Origin: Caldilinea sp. CFX5
GTDB taxonomy: Bacteria; Chloroflexota; Anaerolineae; Caldilineales; Caldilineaceae
NCBI GenBank assembly: GCA_021405325.1
Contig: QWII01000133.1
Location: 1-24,804, forward strand
Direction: 5' to 3'
Length of the DNA stretch: 24,804 nt
Below the pieces are notes generated by a model. It was given only the letters and a program-made list of their open reading frames with translations. It was not told the DNA's origin and did no database searches. The position numbers were made by a program, and so were the translations under genes. Positions 15,321 to 23,588 of this stretch are shown here, piece after piece (position 1 is the first letter of the stretch; the number at the start of each line of letters is the position of its first letter).

Positions 15321-15482
15321 ATTGTCGATATAGATAGCTTTTCCCACAAACATAAAGACAGAACTGGTAAACATCCCAATCAGCCTAACCGATCATGCGC
15401 TTTGCCTACCCGGCTGGTCATACCCAGCGCCTGCCAAAGGTCGATGGTCAGCGGGTTACTCACATAGTCAAAGGAGAACAAG

Positions 15483-17441
15483 ATGAAACAAAGACATTCG
15501 CTGCTGTTTACGTTGTTGATGGTAGTTAGTCTGGCGCTATCGGCCTGTGCCGGCGCCGCACCCGCACCAGCGCCGGCTGCCGAACAAGAGGGAGCCGCCG
15601 CGCCGGCCGCTGTTGATGCCGCGGCGGCGCTGGGTGCGCTGCCCCGCAATGAAACGTTGATTGTTGACATTCTCACCGGGCGCGTGGGGACGCCGAGCAA
15701 CTTCAACGAATGGGTGGGCTGGAAGTGGCGGGATCGTGGGATGCAAAATCTGGCCAACGAACCGCTGTGGACCGTTGATTTCGCCACCGGCGAGATTATC
15801 AACGGTTCCGCGGCCGGCGACCCGGTCTATAACGCCGAATTTACCGAAGTCACCATCCCGCTGCGCCAGGGCGTCACCTGGTCCGATGGACAACCCTTCA
15901 CGGCGGCGGATGTGGTCTTTACGGTGGAGACGCTCATGAAGCATGAGGGCTTCAACGATCATAGCTATTTTGTTGACAACGTCGAGAGCGTTACGGCAGC
16001 GGACGAAAATACGGTTGTCTTCAAACTCAAGCAGTCGAACTCGCGCTTCCACACCAAGTTCCTCGACCGCTGGGGCTGCACCTGGATCATGCCGAAGCAT
16101 ATCTTTGAAGGCGTCGAAGATCCGGTCACCTTTGAATTTAACCCCTTTGTCGGCACCGGCGCCTATAAGCTGCACAGCTTTGACCCCGCCGGTTTCTGGA
16201 CGATTTGGGAGAAGCGGGCCGATTGGGACAAAAGCCCCACCGGCATGTTGTATGGCGAACCCAAGCCCAAATACATCGTCTTCCAACACTTTGCCAACGA
16301 GGGCGCCAAGATTCTGGCCCAGGTGACCCACCAGGCCGATGTGATCAATGTTTCGTCGGACGGTCTCAAAGCCGTGTTGGAGCAATCGGAAAGCTCACGC
16401 GCTTATCGCCTGGGTTTCCCCTGGGTCGTGAACAATGATCCGGCGCAGACCGGCATCACCTTTAACACGGCCAAAGCGCCCTATGACAATCGCGATGTAC
16501 GCTGGGCGTTGCTCCTGGCCATCGATATTGCTGAGTATATGGGCCAAGCGGTAGATGGCACCGGCGCGTTGAGTCCCGTGCATATTCCATCGTTGAGCAA
16601 TTACCCCAAAGATTTCATTGCTCCCATGGAAAGCTGGCTAGCTGACTTCACCCTGGATCTGGGCAACGGCGAAAGCTATAAGCCTTATGACCCCGATGCG
16701 CCGCAGCGTATTGTCGAGTATGCCAAGGGCCGCGGCTACGAAATTACCGATGACGCCGCGACGCAGGACAGCATGTTCGGTCTGGGCTGGTATAAGTATG
16801 CGCCGGATGTGGCCGAGAAGCTGTTGGTGAAAAATGGCTTTAGCAAGAATGGCGACGGCAAGTGGTTATTGCCCGATGGCACGCCGTGGACGATCAAGTG
16901 TCTCACCGGCACCCAGTTGACCACCGGTATGGGTGAGCGCAATTGTGTGGCCGCTGTGCAACAGTGGAAGAAATTTGGCATTGAGGCCGAAGTCTACTCC
17001 ACCGAAGCGATGTCCAACCTGAACGCCACCGGCGATTTTGATGTGTCGAGCGACTGGCCGGCTTATGAGCCATGGGGCGCCGGGCCGGATCTCTACCGCA
17101 CCCTCGACTTCTACAACTCGATCTACGTGAAAGCCGTGGGTGAGCGCACCAGCGGCCATGTCTCGCGCTGGTCGAACGCCGACATGGATGGGGTGATCAA
17201 AACCCTGCGCGAGACCGATCCCACCGACCGGGAAAAGACCATCGCCGCCGGCATTGAAGGGCTAAAGATCGCCGTCACCGAAATGCCCGGCATCCCCACC
17301 TTTGGCTATGTCGGCTTTATCGCCTGGGATCAAACACACTGGACGAACTGGCCGGGGGCGGAAAATCCCTATACCCAACCCTATACGCACTGGGGGCCGT
17401 TCAAATACATGACACCCTCCCTGGAGCCGACCGGTAAATAA
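15483..17441 (+). CDS. Family 5 extracellular solute-binding lipoprotein
   Basis: A 652-residue Opp/Dpp-type binding protein. The N-terminus has a positively charged start, a hydrophobic core and the lipobox LSAC, so Cys22 should be lipidated; an Ala/Pro-rich tether follows (23-50). LRQGVTWSDGQPFTAADVVF (127-146) is the family 5 signature. AAAGGAG stands 6 bases before the ATG. It is the first gene of a five-gene importer with its own promoter. Family 5 proteins bind peptides, nickel or oligosaccharides. The sugar-catabolic neighbourhood, including the divergent epimerase, favours an oligosaccharide, as for several Thermotoga relatives (inference). Confidence 0.92.
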   Translation: MKQRHSLLFTLLMVVSLALSACAGAAPAPAPAAEQEGAAAPAAVDAAAALGALPRNETLIVDILTGRVGTPSNFNEWVGWKWRDRGMQNLANEPLWTVDFATGEIINGSAAGDPVYNAEFTEVTIPLRQGVTWSDGQPFTAADVVFTVETLMKHEGFNDHSYFVDNVESVTAADENTVVFKLKQSNSRFHTKFLDRWGCTWIMPKHIFEGVEDPVTFEFNPFVGTGAYKLHSFDPAGFWTIWEKRADWDKSPTGMLYGEPKPKYIVFQHFANEGAKILAQVTHQADVINVSSDGLKAVLEQSESSRAYRLGFPWVVNNDPAQTGITFNTAKAPYDNRDVRWALLLAIDIAEYMGQAVDGTGALSPVHIPSLSNYPKDFIAPMESWLADFTLDLGNGESYKPYDPDAPQRIVEYAKGRGYEITDDAATQDSMFGLGWYKYAPDVAEKLLVKNGFSKNGDGKWLLPDGTPWTIKCLTGTQLTTGMGERNCVAAVQQWKKFGIEAEVYSTEAMSNLNATGDFDVSSDWPAYEPWGAGPDLYRTLDFYNSIYVKAVGERTSGHVSRWSNADMDGVIKTLRETDPTDREKTIAAGIEGLKIAVTEMPGIPTFGYVGFIAWDQTHWTNWPGAENPYTQPYTHWGPFKYMTPSLEPTGK

Positions 17442-17462
17442 GGGATGAGTTGTTGATGACAA

Positions 17463-17519
17463 GGTGCTTGGGTGATTCGGTGATTTCGACAGGCTCAATC
17501 ACCGAATCACCCAAGCACC
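17463..17519. repeat. Long hairpin between binding-protein and permease genes
   Basis: Perfect 23-base arms (17463-17485 and 17497-17519) with an 11-base loop, located 21 bases after the binding-protein stop and inside the operon. There is no T-run. The position resembles the stabilising palindromes of the malE-malF junction in enteric bacteria, which keep the binding-protein message more abundant. Confidence 0.85.
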
Positions 17520-17543
17520 CTGCCCTAAAGGATAATGCACTGC

Positions 17544-18548
17544 ATGTTCATCCGACGCTATCTAATTCCCCGCCTGATCCAGTATATCTTGGTCATCTTC
17601 TTCGGGGTGACGGCGGTTTTTATTATTCCCCGGCTTTTGCCCAATGACCCCATTATGCGCACCATTGCCGAGTTACGCGCTCGCGGGGCGACGCTTGATC
17701 CTGGCTCAATGGATCGGATTATCGCTGATCTGACTGAGATGTATGGGCTGGAAGGTTCGCTGCTCCAACAGTATGGCGCCTTTTGGCTGCGCTTAGCGCG
17801 CGGCGATTTCGGAGTTTCTTTCTTTCAGTTTCCAACGCCGGTCAATCGGCTGATTGCCGTTGCCATGCCCTGGACGTTGGGCTTGTTGTTGACCACCACC
17901 ATTCTCTCCTGGGTGGTCGGCAATCTCGTCGGCGGGCTGGCGGGGTACTTTGCGCGCAAACCCTGGTCGCGCACCCTGGATCTCTTTGCCATGATCATTC
18001 GGCCCCTGCCCTATTACATTTTTGCCTTTGGCCTGCTCCTGCTCTTTGCCTATTACGTGCGCTGGTTTCCCATTGCCGGCGGCGCCAGCCTGGGACGCCA
18101 ACCGAGCTTCACCCTCTCCTATGCGCTGGATGTACTCAAACATGCCTTTCTGCCGGCCTTATCGCTGACGATTTTAGGGGGCGCGGTTTGGTTCCAAACC
18201 ATGAAGCTGGTGGTGCAGAATGTAAACGCCGAGAGTTTTGTCCAATATGCCAAACTGGGCGGGCTGCACGAAAGCCGGATTGTGATGCGCTATGTGATCC
18301 GCAACGCCATGTTGCCGCAAGTCACGGGGCTGGCGCTCTCCTTGGGGCAGATTTTTAGCGGCGCCTTGATTACCGAGATCGTCTTTTCCTATCCCGGCCT
18401 GGGGTCGCTGCTCTACAATGCCATTGTCACCGGCGATTATAACCTGATCATGGGCATCACCGTCCTGTCGATTCTGGCGATTACGACCACCATTCTGGTC
18501 ATCGACCTGCTCTACCCCCTCCTCGATCCTAGAGTGCGCTACACGTAA
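17544..18548 (+). CDS. Opp/Dpp-type ABC permease, first subunit
   Basis: About 334 residues with six hydrophobic segments, beginning with MFIRRYLIPRLIQYILVIFF, the usual DppB/OppB N-terminus. A large external loop follows (about 35-100), then a BPD_transp_1 domain with the EAA-type coupling loop GLHESRIVMRYVIRNAMLPQ. It pairs with the next permease to form the membrane pore. I chose ATG 17544; an ATG at 17535 would add three residues but leaves only 2 bases after the AAAGGA. Confidence 0.93.
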   Translation: MFIRRYLIPRLIQYILVIFFGVTAVFIIPRLLPNDPIMRTIAELRARGATLDPGSMDRIIADLTEMYGLEGSLLQQYGAFWLRLARGDFGVSFFQFPTPVNRLIAVAMPWTLGLLLTTTILSWVVGNLVGGLAGYFARKPWSRTLDLFAMIIRPLPYYIFAFGLLLLFAYYVRWFPIAGGASLGRQPSFTLSYALDVLKHAFLPALSLTILGGAVWFQTMKLVVQNVNAESFVQYAKLGGLHESRIVMRYVIRNAMLPQVTGLALSLGQIFSGALITEIVFSYPGLGSLLYNAIVTGDYNLIMGITVLSILAITTTILVIDLLYPLLDPRVRYT

Positions 18549-18554
18549 GGAAAG

Positions 18555-18596
18555 CTATCCGCTCGTAGCCGCCACGGACCGGCTACGAGCGAATAG
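18555..18596. repeat. Hairpin between the two permease genes
   Basis: Stem of 11 base pairs (18560-18570 with 18581-18591), extended across one mismatch by ctat/atag, with a 10-base loop. It starts 6 bases after the first permease stop, within the operon, and has no T-run. Confidence 0.75.
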
Positions 18597-18624
18597 TGGG
18601 TTATTGGTAAGGAATATCGGGTTC

Positions 18625-19476
18625 ATGCACATTATTCGCGATCTTTTTCGGGATTACCGCTTCGTTTGTAGTTTCGGCGTTCTTTGCTTGTTACTCGCCC
18701 TGGCGCTGCTCTCCAATTTCTCGCCCTATGATCCGACGCTCTGGAGTGTTGTGCCGCGCGATCGGGAGCCGTCCGCCGACTATTGGCTTGGCACCGACTC
18801 GAATGGCCAGGATGTCTTCTGGCAGGCGACCTTTGCGGTGCGTAATTCGTTGACGATTGCCGTGGTCGCCGCCGCAGTCTCACGGGTGATCGCGGTGATC
18901 GTCGGCATGGTGGCCGGCTATCGGGGCGGAAACCTGGATCGCTCATTGATGTTTATCAGCGATAGCCTGCTGGTGATTCCGCTCTTTCTGATCATTGTGA
19001 TGACGGCCATGTTGGTGCGCGAGCGGATGAATCTGGTCACGCTGGGGTTGTTGCTGGCCTTTTTCGGCTGGGCCTGGGATGCCCGCTTGATCCGTTCATT
19101 GATCCTGACGCTGCGTGAGCGCGACTTCACCAAAACGGCGGTGCTATCAGGCACCAGTACAGTGCGTCTGGTGCTGAATGAATATATGCCCTATGCCACG
19201 CCGCTGGTCTTCTCAACGCTGATCAACAACATGTCCTGGGCCATCGGCTTGGAGATGACGCTGGCGATTCTGGGGTTGGTCAAGATGGAGATTCCCACTT
19301 TGGGCACTATGCTGCAATGGGCGATCAGCTATCAGGCAGTGCTGCTGGGCCATTGGTGGTGGGTGTTGACGCCGGTTACCTTGTCGCTGCTGCTCTTTGT
19401 GGCGCTATACTGGCTCTCGGTCAGCATCAGCGAATATTTAGATCCCAGAACCCGCATTCAACGGGTGGGGGCATAG
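18625..19476 (+). CDS. Opp/Dpp-type ABC permease, second subunit
   Basis: About 283 residues of the DppC/OppC group. There is an N-terminal hydrophobic segment, the LSNFSPYDPTLWS loop, and the conserved HWLGTDxxGxDV-like motif seen here as YWLGTDSNGQDVFW. A five-segment BPD_transp_1 domain follows; the coupling loop lies near RDFTKTAVLSGTSTVRLVLN. ATG 18625 has AAGGAA 10 bases upstream; a TTG at 18604 is the alternative and would add seven residues. The end (YLDPRTR) is the usual permease C-terminus. Confidence 0.93.
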   Translation: MHIIRDLFRDYRFVCSFGVLCLLLALALLSNFSPYDPTLWSVVPRDREPSADYWLGTDSNGQDVFWQATFAVRNSLTIAVVAAAVSRVIAVIVGMVAGYRGGNLDRSLMFISDSLLVIPLFLIIVMTAMLVRERMNLVTLGLLLAFFGWAWDARLIRSLILTLRERDFTKTAVLSGTSTVRLVLNEYMPYATPLVFSTLINNMSWAIGLEMTLAILGLVKMEIPTLGTMLQWAISYQAVLLGHWWWVLTPVTLSLLLFVALYWLSVSISEYLDPRTRIQRVGA

Positions 19477-19521
19477 TCAGCGCAGCGCATCGAGCCAGCG
19501 CACATGTACAGAAAGAACGCC

Positions 19522-20574
19522 ATGCCGCAACCGATTTTACGCACGGAACAGTTAAAAGCTTTTTACATGCTCGACGTTTTGGGCAAACCCAAAGTGGTGA
19601 AAGCGGTCAACGAGGTGGATCTCACCATCTATGAAAACGAGGTTTACGGCATTGCCGGTGAGAGCGGTTGCGGTAAATCAACCTTGCTGAAAGCGCTGGC
19701 CGCCGCCATTGAGCCGCCGCTACGGCTGGTGAGCGGGCAGATTTACTATACGGTCAATGGCCGTGAGATCGACATTGCCACCCTCGACGCCGAGGCCAAA
19801 CGCAAGTTGCGCTGGAAATATCTTTCCTACGTGCCGCAGGGGTCGATGAGCGTCTTAAACCCCGTCTTGAAACTCAAAGAGACCTATCGCGATTTTATTG
19901 CCAGCCACGCCGACGGCAGCACGCGCATCGATGCCTTTGCCCTGGCCAAAGAACACATTACCGAATTGGGCTTGCCGCTTACCATTCTCGACGCCTATCC
20001 CCATCAACTGTCCGGGGGTATGCGCCAGCGGGTGACGATTGCATTGGCAGCGCTGCTCAAACCACGCCTGATCATCGGCGACGAACCGACCACGGCCCTT
20101 GATGTGGTGGTGCAGCGGGGCGTCATCCAACTGTTGAAAGATATTCAAGCCCGTTTGCACAACACCATTATCCTGGTGACCCACGATATGGGCGTTCATG
20201 CCAATGTGGCCGACCGCATCGGGATTATGTACGCCGGCAAGATTGTCGAAGAGGGGCCGACCGGGAAAATCTTTGGCAATCCGCAACACCCGTATACCCA
20301 ATATCTGATCAACTCCTTACCCAAGTTTGGCGATAAGACGCCACGCACCAGTGCGCCGGGCAGCCCGCCTTCGCTGGCAAATTTGCCGCCGGGTTGCCCT
20401 TTCCATCCACGGTGTCCGCATGTCAAGGCGATCTGCACCACCCAAATGCCGCCATTGCTCACCCTAGAGACAAATCATAAAACCGCTTGTTGGTTGGTCA
20501 GCGCAGAAACAACGCCAGAGAAAATGCAAGGGGAGAAGATGCAGGGAGAAAAGCTTCATGGAAAAGTTGCTTGA
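19522..20574 (+). CDS. Opp/Dpp-type ABC transporter ATPase, first subunit
   Basis: A 350-residue ABC ATPase. Numbering from ATG 19522: Walker [10 protein letters not shown] at 46-54, Q-loop Gln106, signature LSGGM at 163-167, Walker B LIIGDEP with Asp187-Glu188, and switch His221. The C-terminal oligopeptide/dipeptide extension has HPYTQYL and the cysteine cluster CPFHPRC (Cys292, Cys298), with Cys305 and Cys323, which binds an iron-sulfur cluster in relatives. An ATG at 19504 would add six residues. The tail carries a short repeat (QGEK three times), and the gene overlaps the next ATPase by 17 bases. Confidence 0.94.
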   Translation: MPQPILRTEQLKAFYMLDVLGKPKVVKAVNEVDLTIYENEVYGIAGESGCGKSTLLKALAAAIEPPLRLVSGQIYYTVNGREIDIATLDAEAKRKLRWKYLSYVPQGSMSVLNPVLKLKETYRDFIASHADGSTRIDAFALAKEHITELGLPLTILDAYPHQLSGGMRQRVTIALAALLKPRLIIGDEPTTALDVVVQRGVIQLLKDIQARLHNTIILVTHDMGVHANVADRIGIMYAGKIVEEGPTGKIFGNPQHPYTQYLINSLPKFGDKTPRTSAPGSPPSLANLPPGCPFHPRCPHVKAICTTQMPPLLTLETNHKTACWLVSAETTPEKMQGEKMQGEKLHGKVA

Positions 20575-21529
20575 GGTCAAAGAACTGACCAAAGTGTTTG
20601 CAATGGGCAGCATCCTTTCACGCGTCAATATCACAGCCGCCGACCAGGTCTCGTTTCATATCAAGCCGGCAGAGATCTTTACGTTGGCCGGGGAGAGCGG
20701 CTGCGGCAAAACCACCACGGCCAAGCTGATCATGGGCTTTGAGGAACCCAGCGCCGGCGCGATTTTCCACAGCGGCAAAGCGCAGGCCAGGCAGGAGAAA
20801 GTGTGGTTGACCGAAGGCATCCAGGCTGTCTTTCAAGACCCCTTTGCCACCTTCAACCCGTTGCGCAGGGTTGATCGCTATTTCTTTGAGACCATTGGGA
20901 ATTACAAACTGGCAAAGAACCGCCAGGCGGCGATTGCGTTAATTGATGAAAAGCTCAAAGCGGTCGGGCTTTCCTATGAAGAATTTGCCGGCAAATACCC
21001 CAGCGAGTTCTCCGGCGGCCAGTTGCAGCGCATCTCGATTGCCAGAGCCTTGCTGACCAACCCGACGCTCTTGATCGCCGACGAGCCGGTGTCGATGGTC
21101 GATGCGTCGCTACGCATGGCGATTGTCAACCTCTTTCGACAACTTCGCGATGAACTGGGCGTCAGCGTCCTCTATATCACCCATGATCTGGCGACCGCCT
21201 ACTATGTCAGCGACCGCATCGCCATTATGTTTCGTGGCAACATTGTGGAGATGGGCGCGGTGGAGCAGGTGCTGATGGCGCCCAAACATCCCTATACCCA
21301 ACTGTTGCGCGAATCGATCCCGGAGGCCGACCCGCAAAAACGCTGGCAGGGCAGTGTGAAGCTCGCCAATACGGAGCAGGAAGAATATCTGAAGCAAGGG
21401 TGTCGCTTTGCCGGCCGTTGCCCGCTGGTGATGGACATTTGTCGGCAGATGACGCCACCGGATCTGGTGGTGGATGGAGTGTTGGTCAAGTGTCACAAAT
21501 ACAGTGAGAGTGGTAACAGCGCTCAATAA
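20558..21529 (+). CDS. Opp/Dpp-type ABC transporter ATPase, second subunit
   Basis: A 323-residue ABC ATPase pairing with the previous one. Walker [10 protein letters not shown] is at 45-53, Q-loop Gln93, signature FSGGQ at 151-155, Walker B LLIADEP with Asp175-Glu176, and switch His209. The D-loop region reads PVSMVDASLR rather than the PVSALDxSxQ common in peptide transporters; from memory the former is frequent in sugar-type Opp ATPases. The C-terminal module keeps cysteines in GCRFAGRCPLVMDIC. GGGAG lies 9 bases before the ATG. It is the last gene of the operon, followed by a bidirectional terminator. Confidence 0.94.
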   Translation: MEKLLEVKELTKVFAMGSILSRVNITAADQVSFHIKPAEIFTLAGESGCGKTTTAKLIMGFEEPSAGAIFHSGKAQARQEKVWLTEGIQAVFQDPFATFNPLRRVDRYFFETIGNYKLAKNRQAAIALIDEKLKAVGLSYEEFAGKYPSEFSGGQLQRISIARALLTNPTLLIADEPVSMVDASLRMAIVNLFRQLRDELGVSVLYITHDLATAYYVSDRIAIMFRGNIVEMGAVEQVLMAPKHPYTQLLRESIPEADPQKRWQGSVKLANTEQEEYLKQGCRFAGRCPLVMDICRQMTPPDLVVDGVLVKCHKYSESGNSAQ

Positions 21530-21537
21530 ATAAATAG

Positions 21538-21572
21538 CAACCGCACGGGATGTTGTGAGACCCGTGCGGTTG
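21538..21572. terminator. Bidirectional terminator between convergent importer operons
   Basis: Perfect 12-base arms (21538-21549 and 21561-21572) with an 11-base loop, located between the ATPase stop at 21529 (+) and the sugar permease stop at 21599 (-). The T content downstream is low on both strands. Confidence 0.7.
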
Positions 21573-21598
21573 TAAACTGTACCGATAGTATCCGCTAT

Positions 21599-22423
21599 CT
21601 ACCCTTTCAACGCGCCGGCTAATAAACCACGCATAAACAGCTTACCTAGCGCCAAATAGACCACAATGGTCGGCAAGGCGGCGATGAGGGCGGCGGCCAT
21701 CTGCACATTCCACTCGGTGGTAAAGCTGCCGGTAATATTCTGTACGGCCACGTTGATCGGCGCAGTCTGCGGGTTGCCTAAGACCACCAAGCCAATCAAA
21801 TAATCGTTCCAAATCGAGGTGAATTGCCAGAGTAACACCACCGCAAAAGCCGGCATGGAGATCGGCAGGAGGATATAGCGATAGATGCCAAAGAAGCCGC
21901 AACCGTCGATCTTGGCGGCGTCTAACAACTCGTTGGGAATGCCGGTGTAGTAGCCGCGGAAGAGCAACGCTGTGATCGGTATGCCAAAAATACAATGCAC
22001 CATGATCAGGCCATAGATCGAGCCGTACAGATTGAATACCTTTAAGGTTTGCACCAAGGGAATCAGAATGCCCTGGTAGGGCAGAAACATGCCGACCAGA
22101 AAAAGAATAAAGAGAGTATCCGCGCCCTTAAAACGCCATTTGGCAAAGATATAGCCATTCATTGACCCAATCAGCGCCGAGATGAGCGCCGCTGGCACAG
22201 TGATGCTCACGCTATTCCAAAAGTTGGGCGACACTGCGACCCATGCAGCGGCAATGCCTTCAAGGTAAATGCCTTTGGGCAATTCCCACATGCGCGTTAC
22301 ATTCACATCAGCGTATGGTTTCAGACTGGTGATGACCATCACATAGAACGGCATTAAATAAAACGCACAGAAGGCGATCAATACCAGATAAATCGCACTG
22401 CGCGTCCAAAGTCGTTGTAACAT
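21599..22423 (-). CDS. MalG-type carbohydrate ABC permease
   Basis: A 274-residue inner-membrane permease of the CUT1 group with about six hydrophobic segments. The start is YLVLIAFCAFYLMPFYVMVITSLK (in parts), and the EAA coupling loop is ELLDAAKIDGCGFFGIYRYI. It is the last gene of a binding protein-MalF-MalG set on the minus strand. No ATPase gene follows: the next feature is a terminator and the converging Opp-type operon. A shared ATPase encoded elsewhere is implied. Confidence 0.93.
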   Translation of the reverse strand: MLQRLWTRSAIYLVLIAFCAFYLMPFYVMVITSLKPYADVNVTRMWELPKGIYLEGIAAAWVAVSPNFWNSVSITVPAALISALIGSMNGYIFAKWRFKGADTLFILFLVGMFLPYQGILIPLVQTLKVFNLYGSIYGLIMVHCIFGIPITALLFRGYYTGIPNELLDAAKIDGCGFFGIYRYILLPISMPAFAVVLLWQFTSIWNDYLIGLVVLGNPQTAPINVAVQNITGSFTTEWNVQMAAALIAALPTIVVYLALGKLFMRGLLAGALKG

Positions 22424-22534
22424 TGTTCTTTCCTACTTTACTTGCCGATTAGGGCAACCGGATACTGGGCAAAAATCGCGTCAACACTCAAAAGTGTCAA
22501 TTGCCCTCTGAATGCGATGTTCTATCCCATTCCT

Positions 22535-23476
22535 TTACCGTTCCACCTCGCCCCTCATGCTGCGCAAGTAGGGAATGACCAAAAAGGCGGAGAGCAGGAT
22601 CATAAACGCGCCGATGGTGGCGCCTAACGAATAGCGATAGGCGCTAAAGGTCGATTGGAACATGAAAAAGGCCAGCGTATCGGTGACAAAGCCGGGGCCG
22701 CTGCCACTCATGGAGGCCAACACATCAAAGACGCGGATCGAGTTCATACCAGTCAACACGATCGCCGTAAAGGTCACAGGCATGAGCAGCGGAATGATCA
22801 CATAACGATAGGTGGCATAGGTGCCGGCGCCATCAATCGACGCCGCCTCGCGCAACTCTTGGGGAATGCCGCGCAGGCCGGCCAGATAGAGCGCCATGAC
22901 ATAACCAGTAAATTGCCAGGAAGTTGCAATCGTCACGGCAAACATCCCGTACTGTGGATGTGAATTCCAGGTTGGTTGGAAATTCTCCCATCCCATCTGG
23001 GCAAAGAGCAGGTTGATCCCTGTCGTCGGCTGCATAAGCCAGCGCCAGGCCACACCGGTGACAATGCCGGAGACAGCAAAGGGAAAGATGATGATCGTGC
23101 GAAAGAGGGCTTCACCCTTGATCTTCTGATCTAGCAACGAAGCGATGATAAACCCAAAGATGATACATTGGGTCATAAAGCCGGCAGCATAGTAAACCAG
23201 ATTCCGTAGATCGATGTAAAAGCGATTGTCGTTAAAGAGCCGTGACCAATTGCGCAGACCAACAAAGGTATAATCGATGATCTGGCTGTTCCACTTGACC
23301 GTCGAAATATAGAAGGTCCACCCGATCGCCGTATAAATAAAGAGCGCTACCGCAAGGATCGACGGCAGCAAGACAAAAAAGGCGATCACCATATCGGTAT
23401 TGATCCGCCGCTTGTTAACCGTCTGCTTTGTTGAGCGCGCCTGTCCGCTTTGCGCTGCTATCGATTTTGTCGCCAA
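22535..23476 (-). CDS. MalF-type carbohydrate ABC permease
   Basis: A 313-residue permease of the CUT1 group. The charged N-terminus (1-25) is followed by six hydrophobic segments; the EAA coupling loop is ELREAASIDGAGTYATYRYV. The start appears to be TTG at 23476, with AGGGA 8 bases upstream; no ATG or GTG gives a complete first membrane segment. The 111-base gap to the MalG gene contains a small nested hairpin (agggcaa near 22453 pairing with ttgccct near 22499, plus acact/agtgt inside). Same-strand partner of the binding protein upstream. Confidence 0.93.
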   Translation of the reverse strand: MATKSIAAQSGQARSTKQTVNKRRINTDMVIAFFVLLPSILAVALFIYTAIGWTFYISTVKWNSQIIDYTFVGLRNWSRLFNDNRFYIDLRNLVYYAAGFMTQCIIFGFIIASLLDQKIKGEALFRTIIIFPFAVSGIVTGVAWRWLMQPTTGINLLFAQMGWENFQPTWNSHPQYGMFAVTIATSWQFTGYVMALYLAGLRGIPQELREAASIDGAGTYATYRYVIIPLLMPVTFTAIVLTGMNSIRVFDVLASMSGSGPGFVTDTLAFFMFQSTFSAYRYSLGATIGAFMILLSAFLVIPYLRSMRGEVER

Positions 23477-23510
23477 AACTTTATTCCCTCGAAATCATCC
23501 AGAGATCGGA

Positions 23511-23587
23511 GAGATTGAGAGATTGAAGAGATCGCGTTATCAATATAATCTCTTCAATCCCTCAATCTCTTCAATCTCCTATTCTCT
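23511..23587. repeat. Octamer-repeat hairpin between binding-protein and MalF genes
   Basis: Purine arm of gagattga units (23511-23532) pairing with 23548-23569, one wobble mismatch, 15-base loop. Further pyrimidine units (caatctct type) continue to within two bases of the binding-protein stop. The repeat unit is the same as in the hairpin at 1818-1907, 21 kb away. Confidence 0.85.
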
Positions 23588-23588
23588 A

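Larger units (their letters stand above)
15135..15482. other. Divergent intergenic control region
   Basis: A 348-base region between the minus-strand IolE-like gene and the + strand importer operon. It holds a predicted promoter for each direction and a LacI-type palindrome, listed separately. No open reading frame with good support, tRNA or known riboswitch is seen. Roughly 155 bases of leader would precede the importer lipoprotein gene. Confidence 0.6.

Noticed and set aside
15537..16385. Long minus-strand open frame of 282 codons opposite the binding-protein gene
   Set aside because: Shadow of a GC-rich coding strand; the + strand protein has a lipobox and family 5 signature.
17463..17519. 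Transcription terminator ending the operon after the binding protein
   Set aside because: No T-run follows, the same-strand permease genes continue at once, and no promoter is seen between them.
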